DNA of 5,848 bases from Bacillota bacterium (GTDB taxonomy: Bacteria; Bacillota; Clostridia; Oscillospirales; Ruminococcaceae), in the NCBI GenBank assembly GCA_023394255.1, contig JAEXAZ010000224.1, forward strand, positions 1 to 5,848. Direction: 5' to 3'. The notes beneath the pieces were generated by a model that was not told the origin of the DNA, made no database searches, and saw nothing but the letters and a program-made list of their open reading frames with translations. Positions within the stretch are counted from its first letter, which is position 1; each line of letters opens with the position of its first letter. Made by a program: the position numbers and the translations under genes. Shown here one piece after another: positions 1 to 5,848 of this stretch.

Positions 1-246
1 CTGCTGAACGCGGCTGCCGCAGATACCCCTTCCGGTCTTCGTATCGCGGTCGGCGCACGGCCGATGGCCGCCGCGCTTTCGAACGCAGCGGCGGATTGTA
101 TCAAACACGGAGGAACGCCGGCGCAGGCGGCAGAAGCCGCGGCGGCGGAACTCAAATTCGCGGACAACCACCGCGCAGGCGGCGCGTACCGCAGGGAGCT
201 TTGCCTCGTACTGGTAGAGCGGGCGCTGAAGGAGGCGGGGGTATGA
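1..246 (+). CDS. Molybdenum hydroxylase FAD-binding subunit, C-terminal fragment (xanthine dehydrogenase family)
   Basis: The frame is open from the first base and ends at TGA 244-246, giving the last 81 residues; the 5' part lies outside the window. The fragment has the look of the C-terminal domain of CO-dehydrogenase/xanthine-dehydrogenase flavoprotein subunits. It shows a small-residue-rich stretch, then an Ala-rich helix (TPAQAAEAAAAELKF), and finally FADNHRAGGAYRRELCLVLV followed by ERAL. That ending matches the family's terminal pattern in which a Ser/Gly-x-x-YRR-x-L helix precedes a conserved RAL. In the family, this subunit passes electrons from the [2Fe-2S] clusters to NAD+ or another acceptor through FAD. 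The next gene is the [2Fe-2S] subunit and overlaps it by ATGA, which strongly supports the call. The FAD-binding motifs are not visible here. An ATG at 64 is internal to the domain, not a start. The substrate (xanthine, another purine, nicotinate or an aldehyde) cannot be determined from this piece. Confidence 0.85.
   Translation: MLNAAAADTPSGLRIAVGARPMAAALSNAAADCIKHGGTPAQAAEAAAAELKFADNHRAGGAYRRELCLVLVERALKEAGV
229..235 (+). promoter_or_regulatory. Ribosome binding site of the [2Fe-2S] subunit gene
   Basis: AAGGAGG lies inside the end of the FAD-subunit gene, seven bases before the ATG at 243. It fixes that ATG as the start, although the same frame is open further upstream. The placement is typical of translationally coupled genes. 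Confidence 0.8.
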
Positions 247-701
247 CGGTTACGTTTTGGGTGAACGGACGCAAACAAGCGTGGGAAGTTCTGCCGGACG
301 AGGTACTGGCGGACAGCCTGCGCGGCCATGGCTTTATCAGTGTCAAAAAAGGCTGCGGACAGGGCGCTTGCGGGCTCTGTACGGTCTGGGTGGAGGAGAA
401 GCCCGTCCCGTCCTGTTCGGTGCTGCCCGTCCGAATGGAAGGAAAGCAGATCACGACCCTGGAAGGCGTGCAGGAGGAAGCCGCGGCATACGGCCGCCTG
501 CTGGTGGAGGAAGGGGCTGACCAGTGCGGATTCTGCGCTCCGGGGCTGACCATGCTGGTGCTGGCGATGAAAAAGGAACTGGTGGACCCTTCCGAACAGC
601 AGGTCAGGGAGTACCTGAACGGAAACCTCTGCCGCTGTTCGGGCTATTACGGGCAGATCCGCGCGGCAATGCATTATTTACAGTCAGAAAGGTTGGGGTA
701 A
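243..701 (+). CDS. Molybdenum hydroxylase [2Fe-2S] subunit (xanthine dehydrogenase family)
   Basis: A 152-residue protein, the usual length for stand-alone iron-sulfur subunits of xanthine dehydrogenase/CO dehydrogenase-type enzymes. The N-terminal ferredoxin-like domain carries cysteines 38, 43, 46 and 58 (pattern KGCGQGACGLCTV, then PSC) for the plant-type cluster. The C-terminal helical domain carries C95, C98, C130 and C132 (QCGFCAPG and NLCRCSGY) for the second cluster next to the molybdopterin. All eight ligands are present, so the protein should be functional. Its role in the family is to relay electrons from the molybdenum centre to FAD; it is cytoplasmic. The ATG at 243 overlaps the TGA of the FAD subunit (ATGA) and has an excellent ribosome binding site. 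The same frame is open upstream, but that would duplicate coding sequence of the previous gene. The molybdenum-binding large subunit is not in the window and probably lies upstream, as in gene orders where large, FAD and FeS subunits follow one another. Confidence 0.95.
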   Translation: MTVTFWVNGRKQAWEVLPDEVLADSLRGHGFISVKKGCGQGACGLCTVWVEEKPVPSCSVLPVRMEGKQITTLEGVQEEAAAYGRLLVEEGADQCGFCAPGLTMLVLAMKKELVDPSEQQVREYLNGNLCRCSGYYGQIRAAMHYLQSERLG

Positions 702-704
702 CAA

Positions 705-2165
705 GTGTTGAATGAGTATGATCTGGGCGAGTATCAGAACTATATAGGCGGCGTGTGGCAAGCCCCGAAATCCGGCGCGCTGATGGAAACAAGGTGCCCC
801 GGAAACGGCGCGGTGGTATCCCGCGTGCCCGATTCGGGCAGGGAAGAGATTGACGCGGCGGTTGCCTGCGCCAAACGCGCGTTTGAGCAGGAGGACTGGG
901 CATTTCAGCCGCGGCTGCGCTCGTCGGTGCTTTACCAGTGGGCGCAGGCGATGCGGCAGTATCTGAATCCGCTGGCGCGGGCCTTGTCCCTTGAGACGGG
1001 AAAACCGATCGCGGAAGCGCTGTTTGAAGTGAACGGAGCCATCGGTTATCTGGAGTATTATGCCAGCGCCGCGCGCACGCTGTTCGGCGGTTCCACCGCG
1101 GTGGACAAAAGCAGCCTGTCTGTGCTGTGCCGGGAGCCGGTCGGGGTGGTTGCCGGCATTACGCCGTGGAACTATCCGATTACGCTGCTCATGCGTGACC
1201 TGGCCCCCGCGCTGGCGGCGGGCAATACCATTATCATCAAGCCCGCCGAGCAGACGACCGCCTGCACCCTTGAAGTGGTGAAGCTGCTCGAACTGGTGCC
1301 TTCCCTGCCGAAAGGCGTGGTCAACGCCGTATCGGGCAGAGGGGCAACGGCCGGGAACGCGCTTGTTGAGCACCCGGATGTGGATATGGTATCGTTCACC
1401 GGCGGGGTGGAGACCGGCAAAAAGATCATGAAGACCGGCGCGGATACGATGAAAAAGCTGTCGCTCGAACTCGGCGGGAAATCGCCCAATATCGTTTTTG
1501 CCGACGCAAATCTGGAAAAAGCGCTGCCATTTGCCATCAAGGCAATCTTTACCAATGCCGGGCAGCTCTGCACGGTGGGTTCGCGGCTTGTCATTGAAGA
1601 ATCGATCGCGGATACCTTTCTCGCGAGGATGAAAACAGAGGTTGAAAAACTCAAGCTGGGATTTGGCCTTCAGGAAGATACCCAGATGGGGCCGGTTATC
1701 TCCGAAAAACAGATGCAGAAAATCCTCGGCTATATCGAGGACGGGCTTCAGACCGGAGAACTGGTTACCGGAGGCGGCCGTGTCACCGAAAACGGGCTGG
1801 ACAGCGGGTTCTTCATCGCGCCGACAATCATCAAAAATCCGGCGCATAACAGCCGCGTCGTGCAGGAAGAAATCTTCGGGCCGGTGCTGGTCGTGGAAAC
1901 CTTCCGTACCGAGGAAGAAGCCGTTTCACTGGCAAACGGCACGATCTATGGGCTTGCGGGCGCGGTCTGGTCCAAAGATATCGACAAAGCCATGCGGGTT
2001 GCCAGAAAGCTGCGCACGGGATCGGCTTGGGTGAACTGCTATAACAAGCTGTTTCCGGAATGTGAGACCGGCGGCTACAAGCAGTCGGGCGTTGACCGCG
2101 CGGGCGGTGTCGAGGGCCTGATGAAATACACGGAAGTCAAGCATTTGTGTGTGGATTTTGCTTAG
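705..2165 (+). CDS. NAD(P)-dependent aldehyde dehydrogenase
   Basis: A full-length ALDH-superfamily enzyme of 486 residues, oxidising an aldehyde to its acid. Visible motifs in order: PWN with N156 (oxyanion hole); KPAE 179-182, whose Glu usually favours NAD+; FTGG 231-234; LELGG with the general base E255; NAGQLCT with the nucleophile C289; and EEIFGP with E389. The C-terminal region has GSAWVN and a Tyr-rich end typical of oligomerisation strands, but the usual SG-x-GRE is SGVDRAGG here. No ATG suits the start. The frame opens with GTG at 705 followed at once by TTG at 708, and either may be used. Upstream purine-rich AAAGG (688-692) and GGGG (695-698) could serve as the ribosome binding site. 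It starts three bases after the [2Fe-2S] subunit gene, so it is surely co-transcribed. The general relatives are betaine/4-aminobutyraldehyde-type dehydrogenases. The substrate is unknown; context suggests an aldehyde formed in heterocycle or side-chain breakdown. Confidence 0.93.
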   Translation: MLNEYDLGEYQNYIGGVWQAPKSGALMETRCPGNGAVVSRVPDSGREEIDAAVACAKRAFEQEDWAFQPRLRSSVLYQWAQAMRQYLNPLARALSLETGKPIAEALFEVNGAIGYLEYYASAARTLFGGSTAVDKSSLSVLCREPVGVVAGITPWNYPITLLMRDLAPALAAGNTIIIKPAEQTTACTLEVVKLLELVPSLPKGVVNAVSGRGATAGNALVEHPDVDMVSFTGGVETGKKIMKTGADTMKKLSLELGGKSPNIVFADANLEKALPFAIKAIFTNAGQLCTVGSRLVIEESIADTFLARMKTEVEKLKLGFGLQEDTQMGPVISEKQMQKILGYIEDGLQTGELVTGGGRVTENGLDSGFFIAPTIIKNPAHNSRVVQEEIFGPVLVVETFRTEEEAVSLANGTIYGLAGAVWSKDIDKAMRVARKLRTGSAWVNCYNKLFPECETGGYKQSGVDRAGGVEGLMKYTEVKHLCVDFA

Positions 2166-2200
2166 AAATCGTATCGCGGATGAAGCTGCCAAAACGGCGT

Positions 2201-2207
2201 AAGGGGG
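2201..2207 (+). promoter_or_regulatory. Ribosome binding site of the ABC ATPase gene
   Basis: AAGGGGG lies eight bases before the ATG at 2216 and decides the start. An in-frame ATG at 2180 has no comparable purine tract in front of it and would add only a short Lys/Arg-rich extension (MKLPKRRKGAAI). Confidence 0.65.
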
Positions 2208-2215
2208 CTGCAATA

Positions 2216-3751
2216 ATGAAACAAACCGAAGTGAATAAAGTCCGGCTGATGCTGGTGAACATTGTCAAGATCTATCCCGGCACCATTGCCAACAACAATG
2301 TAAACCTGAAGGTCCGGGAAGGCGAAGTGCATGCGCTGCTTGGTGAAAACGGGGCGGGAAAATCCACGCTGATGAATATCCTGTACGGATTGACAGAGCC
2401 CAACGAAGGGGATATCGTGTTTGAAGGAACGCAGGTACATATCCAATCCCCAAAGGATGCGATCGCAATCGGCATCGGCATGGTTCACCAGCACTTTATG
2501 CTGATTCCGGCGCTGACGGTTGTGGAAAATATTATTCTTGGAATGGACGACACCAAAAAGATCGCCATGGATACCAAAGGGGTTGCCGACCGTATTCTCG
2601 AGCTGTCCAGGAGGTATAATCTTGCGGTCGATCCCTACGCACGTGTTTCCGACCTGACTGTGGGCCAGCAGCAGCGTGTCGAAATTGTGAAAGCATTGTA
2701 TAAAGAGTGCCGGCTGCTGATCCTCGACGAGCCCACCGCCGTTCTGACTCCTCAGGAGATTGAACAGCTGTTCCTGATCATCCGCCAGCTGAAAGCGGAA
2801 AACAAATCCGTCATTTTCATCACGCATAAATTGGGCGAGGTCATGGCTGTCTGCGACCGGATCACAGTTCTGCGGGCGGGGGAAACCGTTGGGACAGTCA
2901 ATACTTCCGAGACCAATCCGCGCGAGCTGGCGCACATGATGGTCGGCAAAGAGGTGCTCTTTGAAGTTGACAAAAAGGACAGGGAGCAGGGCGAAGCCGT
3001 GCTCGATGTCGAACATCTTACCGTCAGGAACAAGGATGTCACCGTGGTCAGCGACCTGTCTTTGCGTGTGCATGCCGGAGAGATTTACGGCATCGCGGGG
3101 GTGGACGGCAACGGCCAGTCCGAGCTTATCCGCGCCATCACCGCGCTGAAAAAGAAAACGGGCGGCACGGTCACCATCTGCGGCAGGGATGTAACGAAAG
3201 GGAGTTCCAGGGATGTGCTGGACTGCCAGGTTGCGCATATCCCCGAAGACAGGCAGAATGTCGGCGTTGTAATGGGGATGTCAATTAAGGAAAATATGCT
3301 GCTGCATGATTATAAGAAGAAGGAATACAAAAAGAACGGCCTGCTCGACTGGAAACGCATTGCGGTCCGCGCGCAGGAACTGATCCAAAAATACAATATC
3401 AAAACGCCCGGTGAGGAAGAACCGATTACGGCGCTTTCCGGCGGCAATCAGCAGAAGGTGGTTGTGGCGCGGGAGCTGGAAACCCATCCTAAATTGATGC
3501 TGGCGGTTCATCCGACGCGCGGTGTGGATGTCGGGGCGATTGAATTTATTCATAAGCAGATTGTAGCCGCGCGCGACGAGGGCTGCGCGGTGCTGCTGAT
3601 TTCCACGGAACTCGATGAGATCATGTCCCTCTCCGACCGCATCGGCGTGATTTATGAGGGGAAGATTCTGGGGGAAATGGCGCGGGAGGAAGCGGAAATC
3701 GGGCGGATCGGGCTGCTGATGGCAGGCCACCGCGAAAGCGCCAGTGCGTAA
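2216..3751 (+). CDS. ABC transporter ATPase, two-domain, simple-sugar/nucleoside uptake type
   Basis: A 511-residue protein with two fused nucleotide-binding domains, the length and layout of ATPases in BMP-linked nucleoside and simple-sugar importers (YufO/NupO, RbsA-like). Domain 1 is intact: Walker A GENGAGKST at 43-51, Q-loop Q92, signature LTVGQQQR at 147-154, Walker B LLILDE at 167-172, H-loop H204. Domain 2 keeps a good signature (LSGGNQQK, 407-414) but has a degenerate Walker A (GVDGNGQS, 295-302, Gln for Lys). Its Walker B is also degenerate (LMLAVHPTRG, with Val-His in place of Asp-Glu), and STEL stands where an H-loop His is expected. This asymmetry is a known trait of the family, so it is not decay. 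The protein should sit on the cytoplasmic face and power import through two permeases fed by a lipoprotein of the BMP type; none of these is in the window. The adjacent deaminase gene suggests a nucleobase or nucleoside-like cargo. The gene starts 50 bases after the aldehyde dehydrogenase stop. Confidence 0.92.
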   Translation: MKQTEVNKVRLMLVNIVKIYPGTIANNNVNLKVREGEVHALLGENGAGKSTLMNILYGLTEPNEGDIVFEGTQVHIQSPKDAIAIGIGMVHQHFMLIPALTVVENIILGMDDTKKIAMDTKGVADRILELSRRYNLAVDPYARVSDLTVGQQQRVEIVKALYKECRLLILDEPTAVLTPQEIEQLFLIIRQLKAENKSVIFITHKLGEVMAVCDRITVLRAGETVGTVNTSETNPRELAHMMVGKEVLFEVDKKDREQGEAVLDVEHLTVRNKDVTVVSDLSLRVHAGEIYGIAGVDGNGQSELIRAITALKKKTGGTVTICGRDVTKGSSRDVLDCQVAHIPEDRQNVGVVMGMSIKENMLLHDYKKKEYKKNGLLDWKRIAVRAQELIQKYNIKTPGEEEPITALSGGNQQKVVVARELETHPKLMLAVHPTRGVDVGAIEFIHKQIVAARDEGCAVLLISTELDEIMSLSDRIGVIYEGKILGEMAREEAEIGRIGLLMAGHRESASA

Positions 3752-3757
3752 AGGAGG
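3751..3757 (+). promoter_or_regulatory. Ribosome binding site of the amidohydrolase gene, overlapping the upstream stop codon
   Basis: AAGGAGG begins on the last base of the ABC ATPase stop codon (TAA 3749-3751) and is followed by only four bases (ACTT) before the ATG at 3762. It selects this ATG over the in-frame GTG at 3744, which lies inside the previous gene. The arrangement indicates tight translational coupling of transporter and deaminase. Confidence 0.8.
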
Positions 3758-3761
3758 ACTT

Positions 3762-5174
3762 ATGGCAGATTATATTTTGACCGACGCGGCAGTTGTAACC
3801 GTAGACCCTGCGCGCCGTGTCCTGTTTGGCGGCGCTTTCGCGGTTGAAAACGGCCGGATTGCGGCAATCGGCAAAACCGAAGAACTGATCAGGCAATATC
3901 CAAACGCCCGCAGAATCGACTGCACCGGCAAAGCTGTTTTCCCGGGGTTCATCAACACGCATAACCACCTGTTCCAGACTTTGCTGAAAGGGCTTGGCGA
4001 CGATATGGTGCTGTCCGACTGGCTGCGCACCATGACCTTTCCGGCAGCCCGGTTCCTGACCCCGGAGGACAGCTACCACGCCGCGATGCTCGGCTGCGCC
4101 GAGGCTGTCCGCAGCGGCGTGACGACCATGACGGATTATCTCTATCTGCACCATAAAGAGCACCTCACGGATGGCGTCGCAAAAGCGATGTCGGAACTGA
4201 AAATCCGCGGCGTCATCGGCAGCGGTTCGATGGATGCCGGTCTGGAAGCGGGCGTCTGCCCGGAAATTACCCAGACGCCCGAGGTGGTGGAGCGCGAAAT
4301 GACCGAATTGTTTGACCGCTACCACAATTCGGAAGAGGGCCGGCTGAAAGTCTGGGCGGCGCCGGCGGCGCTCTGGTCCAATTCCGAAAAGATGCTCCGG
4401 ATGCTGTGGGAGCTTGCCAATTCCTATCAAAGCGGCATTACCATCCATGTATCCGAAACACCGTTCGACCGGAAGGCCACGGAAGCGCTGCACGGCTGCG
4501 CCGGGACGGACTGTCTGGAAAAGCTGGGCATTTTGGGGCCGAATGTGCTGATGGTGCATTGCGTTTACCTCAATCAAAGAGACATCGCTGCCGCGAAGCA
4601 ATACGATCTGAAGGTTTCGCATAACGCGGTCAGCAATATGTACCTGTCCTCCGGCGTCGCGCCGGTTCCGGCAATGCTCAGAGCGGGCGTCACGGTCTCC
4701 CTCGGGGTGGACGGCGCCGCTTCCAACAACGGCCAGGACATGCTGGAACTGATGAAATCCACCGCGCTTCTGCATAAAGTGTCCACCTTGGACCCGACGG
4801 TTATTACCGCGGAAAAGGTGCTGGAAATGGCCACGATCGACGGCGCGCGTGCGCTGGGCATGGAAGAGGAGGTTGGATCGCTTGAGGCCGGGAAAAAGGC
4901 TGACTTTGTGGTGTTTAACCCTTATCTCAGCCCCAAATCGATTCCAATGCACAACCCGGTCTCCACGCTGGTCTATTCCTCGACTATGGCAAATATCGAA
5001 TTGGTCGCGGTGGACGGACGTTTTATTCTGGAAAACGGTGTGCTGACGACAGCGAATGAGCAAAACATATTAAAAGGCGGGTACCGCGCGGCGGAACAGC
5101 TCGCAGAACGCGCGGGAATTATAAATCGGGGGGCGGGGCATCCGTGGTGCTCCATTTACGCAAAAAACAGATAA
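3762..5174 (+). CDS. Metal-dependent amidohydrolase, probable heterocycle deaminase (8-oxoguanine deaminase / AtzA-TrzN / SAH deaminase group)
   Basis: A 470-residue cytoplasmic enzyme of the amidohydrolase superfamily. The N-terminal beta-sandwich portion (about 1-60) leads into GFINTHNHLFQ, with metal ligands H67 and H69. Further expected ligands and catalytic residues are H229 and E232 (IHVSET), H266 (MVHCVYL) and D317 (LGVDGAASNN). The C-terminal part has the usual GSLEAGKKADFVVF stretch returning to the sandwich domain, near 372-385. One His per site and a Glu after the strand-5 His point to the mononuclear zinc/iron deaminase group that removes an amino or chloro substituent from a purine-, pyrimidine- or triazine-like ring. 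The LFQ-TL segment after the HxH and the GVTTMTDYLYLHH segment (119-131) resemble 8-oxoguanine deaminase and hydroxyatrazine-hydrolase relatives more than the MTA/SAH deaminases, though this is from memory of the families. The link to a nucleoside-type transporter ATPase and a molybdenum hydroxylase favours a purine-like substrate. Alternative: a TrzN/SsnA-type amidohydrolase of unknown substrate. Confidence 0.9.
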   Translation: MADYILTDAAVVTVDPARRVLFGGAFAVENGRIAAIGKTEELIRQYPNARRIDCTGKAVFPGFINTHNHLFQTLLKGLGDDMVLSDWLRTMTFPAARFLTPEDSYHAAMLGCAEAVRSGVTTMTDYLYLHHKEHLTDGVAKAMSELKIRGVIGSGSMDAGLEAGVCPEITQTPEVVEREMTELFDRYHNSEEGRLKVWAAPAALWSNSEKMLRMLWELANSYQSGITIHVSETPFDRKATEALHGCAGTDCLEKLGILGPNVLMVHCVYLNQRDIAAAKQYDLKVSHNAVSNMYLSSGVAPVPAMLRAGVTVSLGVDGAASNNGQDMLELMKSTALLHKVSTLDPTVITAEKVLEMATIDGARALGMEEEVGSLEAGKKADFVVFNPYLSPKSIPMHNPVSTLVYSSTMANIELVAVDGRFILENGVLTTANEQNILKGGYRAAEQLAERAGIINRGAGHPWCSIYAKNR

Positions 5175-5282
5175 AAAGAAAGAAGGTACGGCCGCGGCGG
5201 GTATGATAGCCGGAGCTTTGCTCCGGAGGGACAGACAGCCCTGCCCAGACGGTGAAACTTTGGAAGGGATCGGAAAAACAAT
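5175..5282 (+). other. Structured noncoding spacer before the dihydroorotate-dehydrogenase-like gene
   Basis: This 108-base gap contrasts with the 3- to 50-base junctions or overlaps elsewhere in the window. It starts A/G-rich and then carries a perfect hairpin at 5210-5226. GGCGGG (5196-5201) can pair around that hairpin with CCCTGCC (5239-5245), leaving T5242 bulged. CCCT (5239-5242) could instead pair with AGGG at 5227-5230 or with AGGG at 5265-5268, which is near the start codon. I see no U-tract, so it does not look like an intrinsic terminator, and I cannot match it to a known riboswitch class. It may be a regulatory leader, an RNA processing site or simply a structured spacer. TATGAT at 5202-5207 resembles a -10 box, but no convincing -35 lies upstream. 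Confidence 0.4.
5210..5226 (+). repeat. Perfect inverted repeat (hairpin)
   Basis: CCGGAGC and GCTCCGG form a seven-base-pair stem closed by TTT. The stem is GC-rich and should be stable in RNA. It is followed by AGGGACAGAC, not by a run of T, so termination is unlikely. Confidence 0.7.
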
Positions 5283-5848
5283 ATGGGATATCGCTTGTTC
5301 GGGAGAGAGATGCAGTCGCCGTTTATTATCGGCTCGGGACCACTGAGCTATGGCGCGCCTGGACTGATCCGTCTGCATCAGGCGGGAGCGGGGGCCGTTG
5401 TCACAAAAACCATTAATCTTGAAGCGGCTGAAAATGCGGTGAACCATATGGCGAGCTGCGGGATGAACACGCTGATCAACTGTGAAAAATGGTCGGATTA
5501 CGGCCCGGAACGCTGGATAGTAAGCGATATACCGCAGGCCAAAGCCGCAGGGGTGGTGGTCATCGCGAGCATCGGTGTTTCCCTCTGCGCCCGGCCGGAG
5601 CTTGTCACAAGGCTGATTGAGGCGGGCGCCGATATGGTTGAACTTGTGTCATACAATGAAACCGAGCTGAAAACGATGGCTGAAACGCTGCGCCCATACT
5701 GTACGGTTCCGATGCTTGTGAAACTGTCCGCCAACTATCGGGATATGCTGGAGATTGCCGGCGCGTGCAGGAAAGCGGGGTGCGACGGGTTCACCGCATG
5801 TGATTCCATCGGCCCCGTGATGAAAATTGATATTGAAACCGGCAGGCC
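5283..5848 (+). CDS. Dihydroorotate/dihydropyrimidine dehydrogenase-like FMN oxidoreductase, N-terminal part (runs off the window)
   Basis: The frame is open from ATG 5283 to the window edge, giving 188 residues; the C-terminal part is missing. The pattern is that of the FMN-binding TIM barrel of class 1 dihydroorotate dehydrogenases and PreA-type dihydropyrimidine dehydrogenases. It shows FGREMQSPFIIGSGPLSYG at the first strand, GAGAVVTKTIN with K42, then GMNTLIN. Next come VVVIASIG, the strand GADMVEL at 115-121, MLVKLS with K147, and GFTACDSIGPVMKIDIETG near 169-187. In the classic enzymes the 115-121 strand continues as N-x-S-C-P-N, bearing the catalytic Cys or Ser; here it reads VSYNETE. 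The later Asn-Thr is Asp-Ser (D174, S175), so the substrate is probably not dihydroorotate. ATG 5283 is the only start between an in-frame TGA (5253) and Met10 (5310). It keeps the conserved first strand, although its ribosome binding site is weak (AAGGGA, 5264-5269, thirteen bases away). Given the neighbours, reduction or oxidation of a purine or pyrimidine ring is plausible. Confidence 0.8.
   Translation, partial: MGYRLFGREMQSPFIIGSGPLSYGAPGLIRLHQAGAGAVVTKTINLEAAENAVNHMASCGMNTLINCEKWSDYGPERWIVSDIPQAKAAGVVVIASIGVSLCARPELVTRLIEAGADMVELVSYNETELKTMAETLRPYCTVPMLVKLSANYRDMLEIAGACRKAGCDGFTACDSIGPVMKIDIETGR

Noticed and set aside
64..246. Separate small gene starting at ATG 64
   Set aside because: The same frame is open back to base 1 and the whole translation fits one C-terminal flavoprotein domain, so this ATG is an internal Met.
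684..1847. Long open frame on the minus strand opposite the aldehyde dehydrogenase (387 codons)
   Set aside because: The translation is rich in Arg, His and Gly with no recognisable domain. It lies wholly across well-supported genes on the other strand and is explained by GC-biased codon use.
2180..2215. Upstream in-frame ATG (2180) as start of the ABC ATPase
   Set aside because: It has no ribosome binding site and would add a short basic tail unlike the family. The ATG at 2216 has AAGGGGG eight bases away.
2960..3751. Loss of function in the second ATPase domain (missing Walker Lys and Asp/Glu)
   Set aside because: These substitutions are typical of this two-domain importer ATPase family, and the frame is intact, so they are not evidence of a pseudogene.
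3621..5063. Long open frame on the minus strand opposite the amidohydrolase (480 codons)
   Set aside because: It has low-complexity His/Arg-rich composition, no motif and no plausible ribosome binding site, and the plus-strand gene has a full set of active-site residues. The minus-strand frame at 2162-3238 opposite the ABC ATPase is rejected for the same reasons.
5202..5207. TATGAT as a promoter -10 box for the last gene
   Set aside because: The region about 17 bases upstream is AAAGAA-like with no resemblance to TTGACA, and there is no TGn extension. A single hexamer match is not enough.
5210..5226. Hairpin as a Rho-independent terminator
   Set aside because: The stem is good but it is followed by AGGGACAGAC with no T-run on the + strand. 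Reading the minus strand, the A/T-poor sequence after the stem also gives no T-run.

Overview
The window is a dense, single-strand stretch of catabolic genes. It has moderately high GC (roughly 55-60% by eye), strong AAGGAGG-type ribosome binding sites and very short gene junctions. The duplicated-domain ABC ATPase is of the BMP/nucleoside-uptake type, and there is a three-subunit-style molybdenum hydroxylase. Together these suggest a Firmicute, most likely an anaerobic member of the Clostridia. The taxon is inferred from style only; no rRNA or other marker gene is present.

Layout, all on the + strand: (1) 1-246, C-terminal end of the FAD-binding subunit of a xanthine-dehydrogenase-family molybdenum hydroxylase, cut by the window edge. 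(2) 243-701, its [2Fe-2S] subunit, overlapping the first by ATGA. (3) 705-2165, an NAD(P)-dependent aldehyde dehydrogenase with a non-ATG start. (4) 2216-3751, a two-domain ABC transporter ATPase of the simple-sugar/nucleoside uptake group. (5) 3762-5174, a metal-dependent amidohydrolase of the ring-deaminase group (8-oxoguanine deaminase / AtzA-TrzN / SAH deaminase relatives). (6) 5175-5282, the only sizeable noncoding gap, with a strong hairpin and further possible pairings. (7) 5283 to the window end, the N-terminal 188 residues of a dihydroorotate/dihydropyrimidine-dehydrogenase-like flavoprotein whose usual catalytic motif is altered.

Read together, genes 1-5 look like one transcription unit, with gene 7 either in the same unit behind a structured spacer or under its own control. 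The combination is a molybdenum hydroxylase, a ring deaminase, a nucleoside-type importer ATPase and a flavin oxidoreductase related to pyrimidine reductases. That fits uptake and anaerobic breakdown of a purine, pyrimidine or similar nitrogen heterocycle. The aldehyde dehydrogenase would act on a side-chain or ring-opening aldehyde. The substrate cannot be read from the sequence. The molybdopterin subunit and the transporter's permease and binding-protein genes are not in the window. I saw no tRNA, rRNA, CRISPR array, insertion sequence or attachment site.
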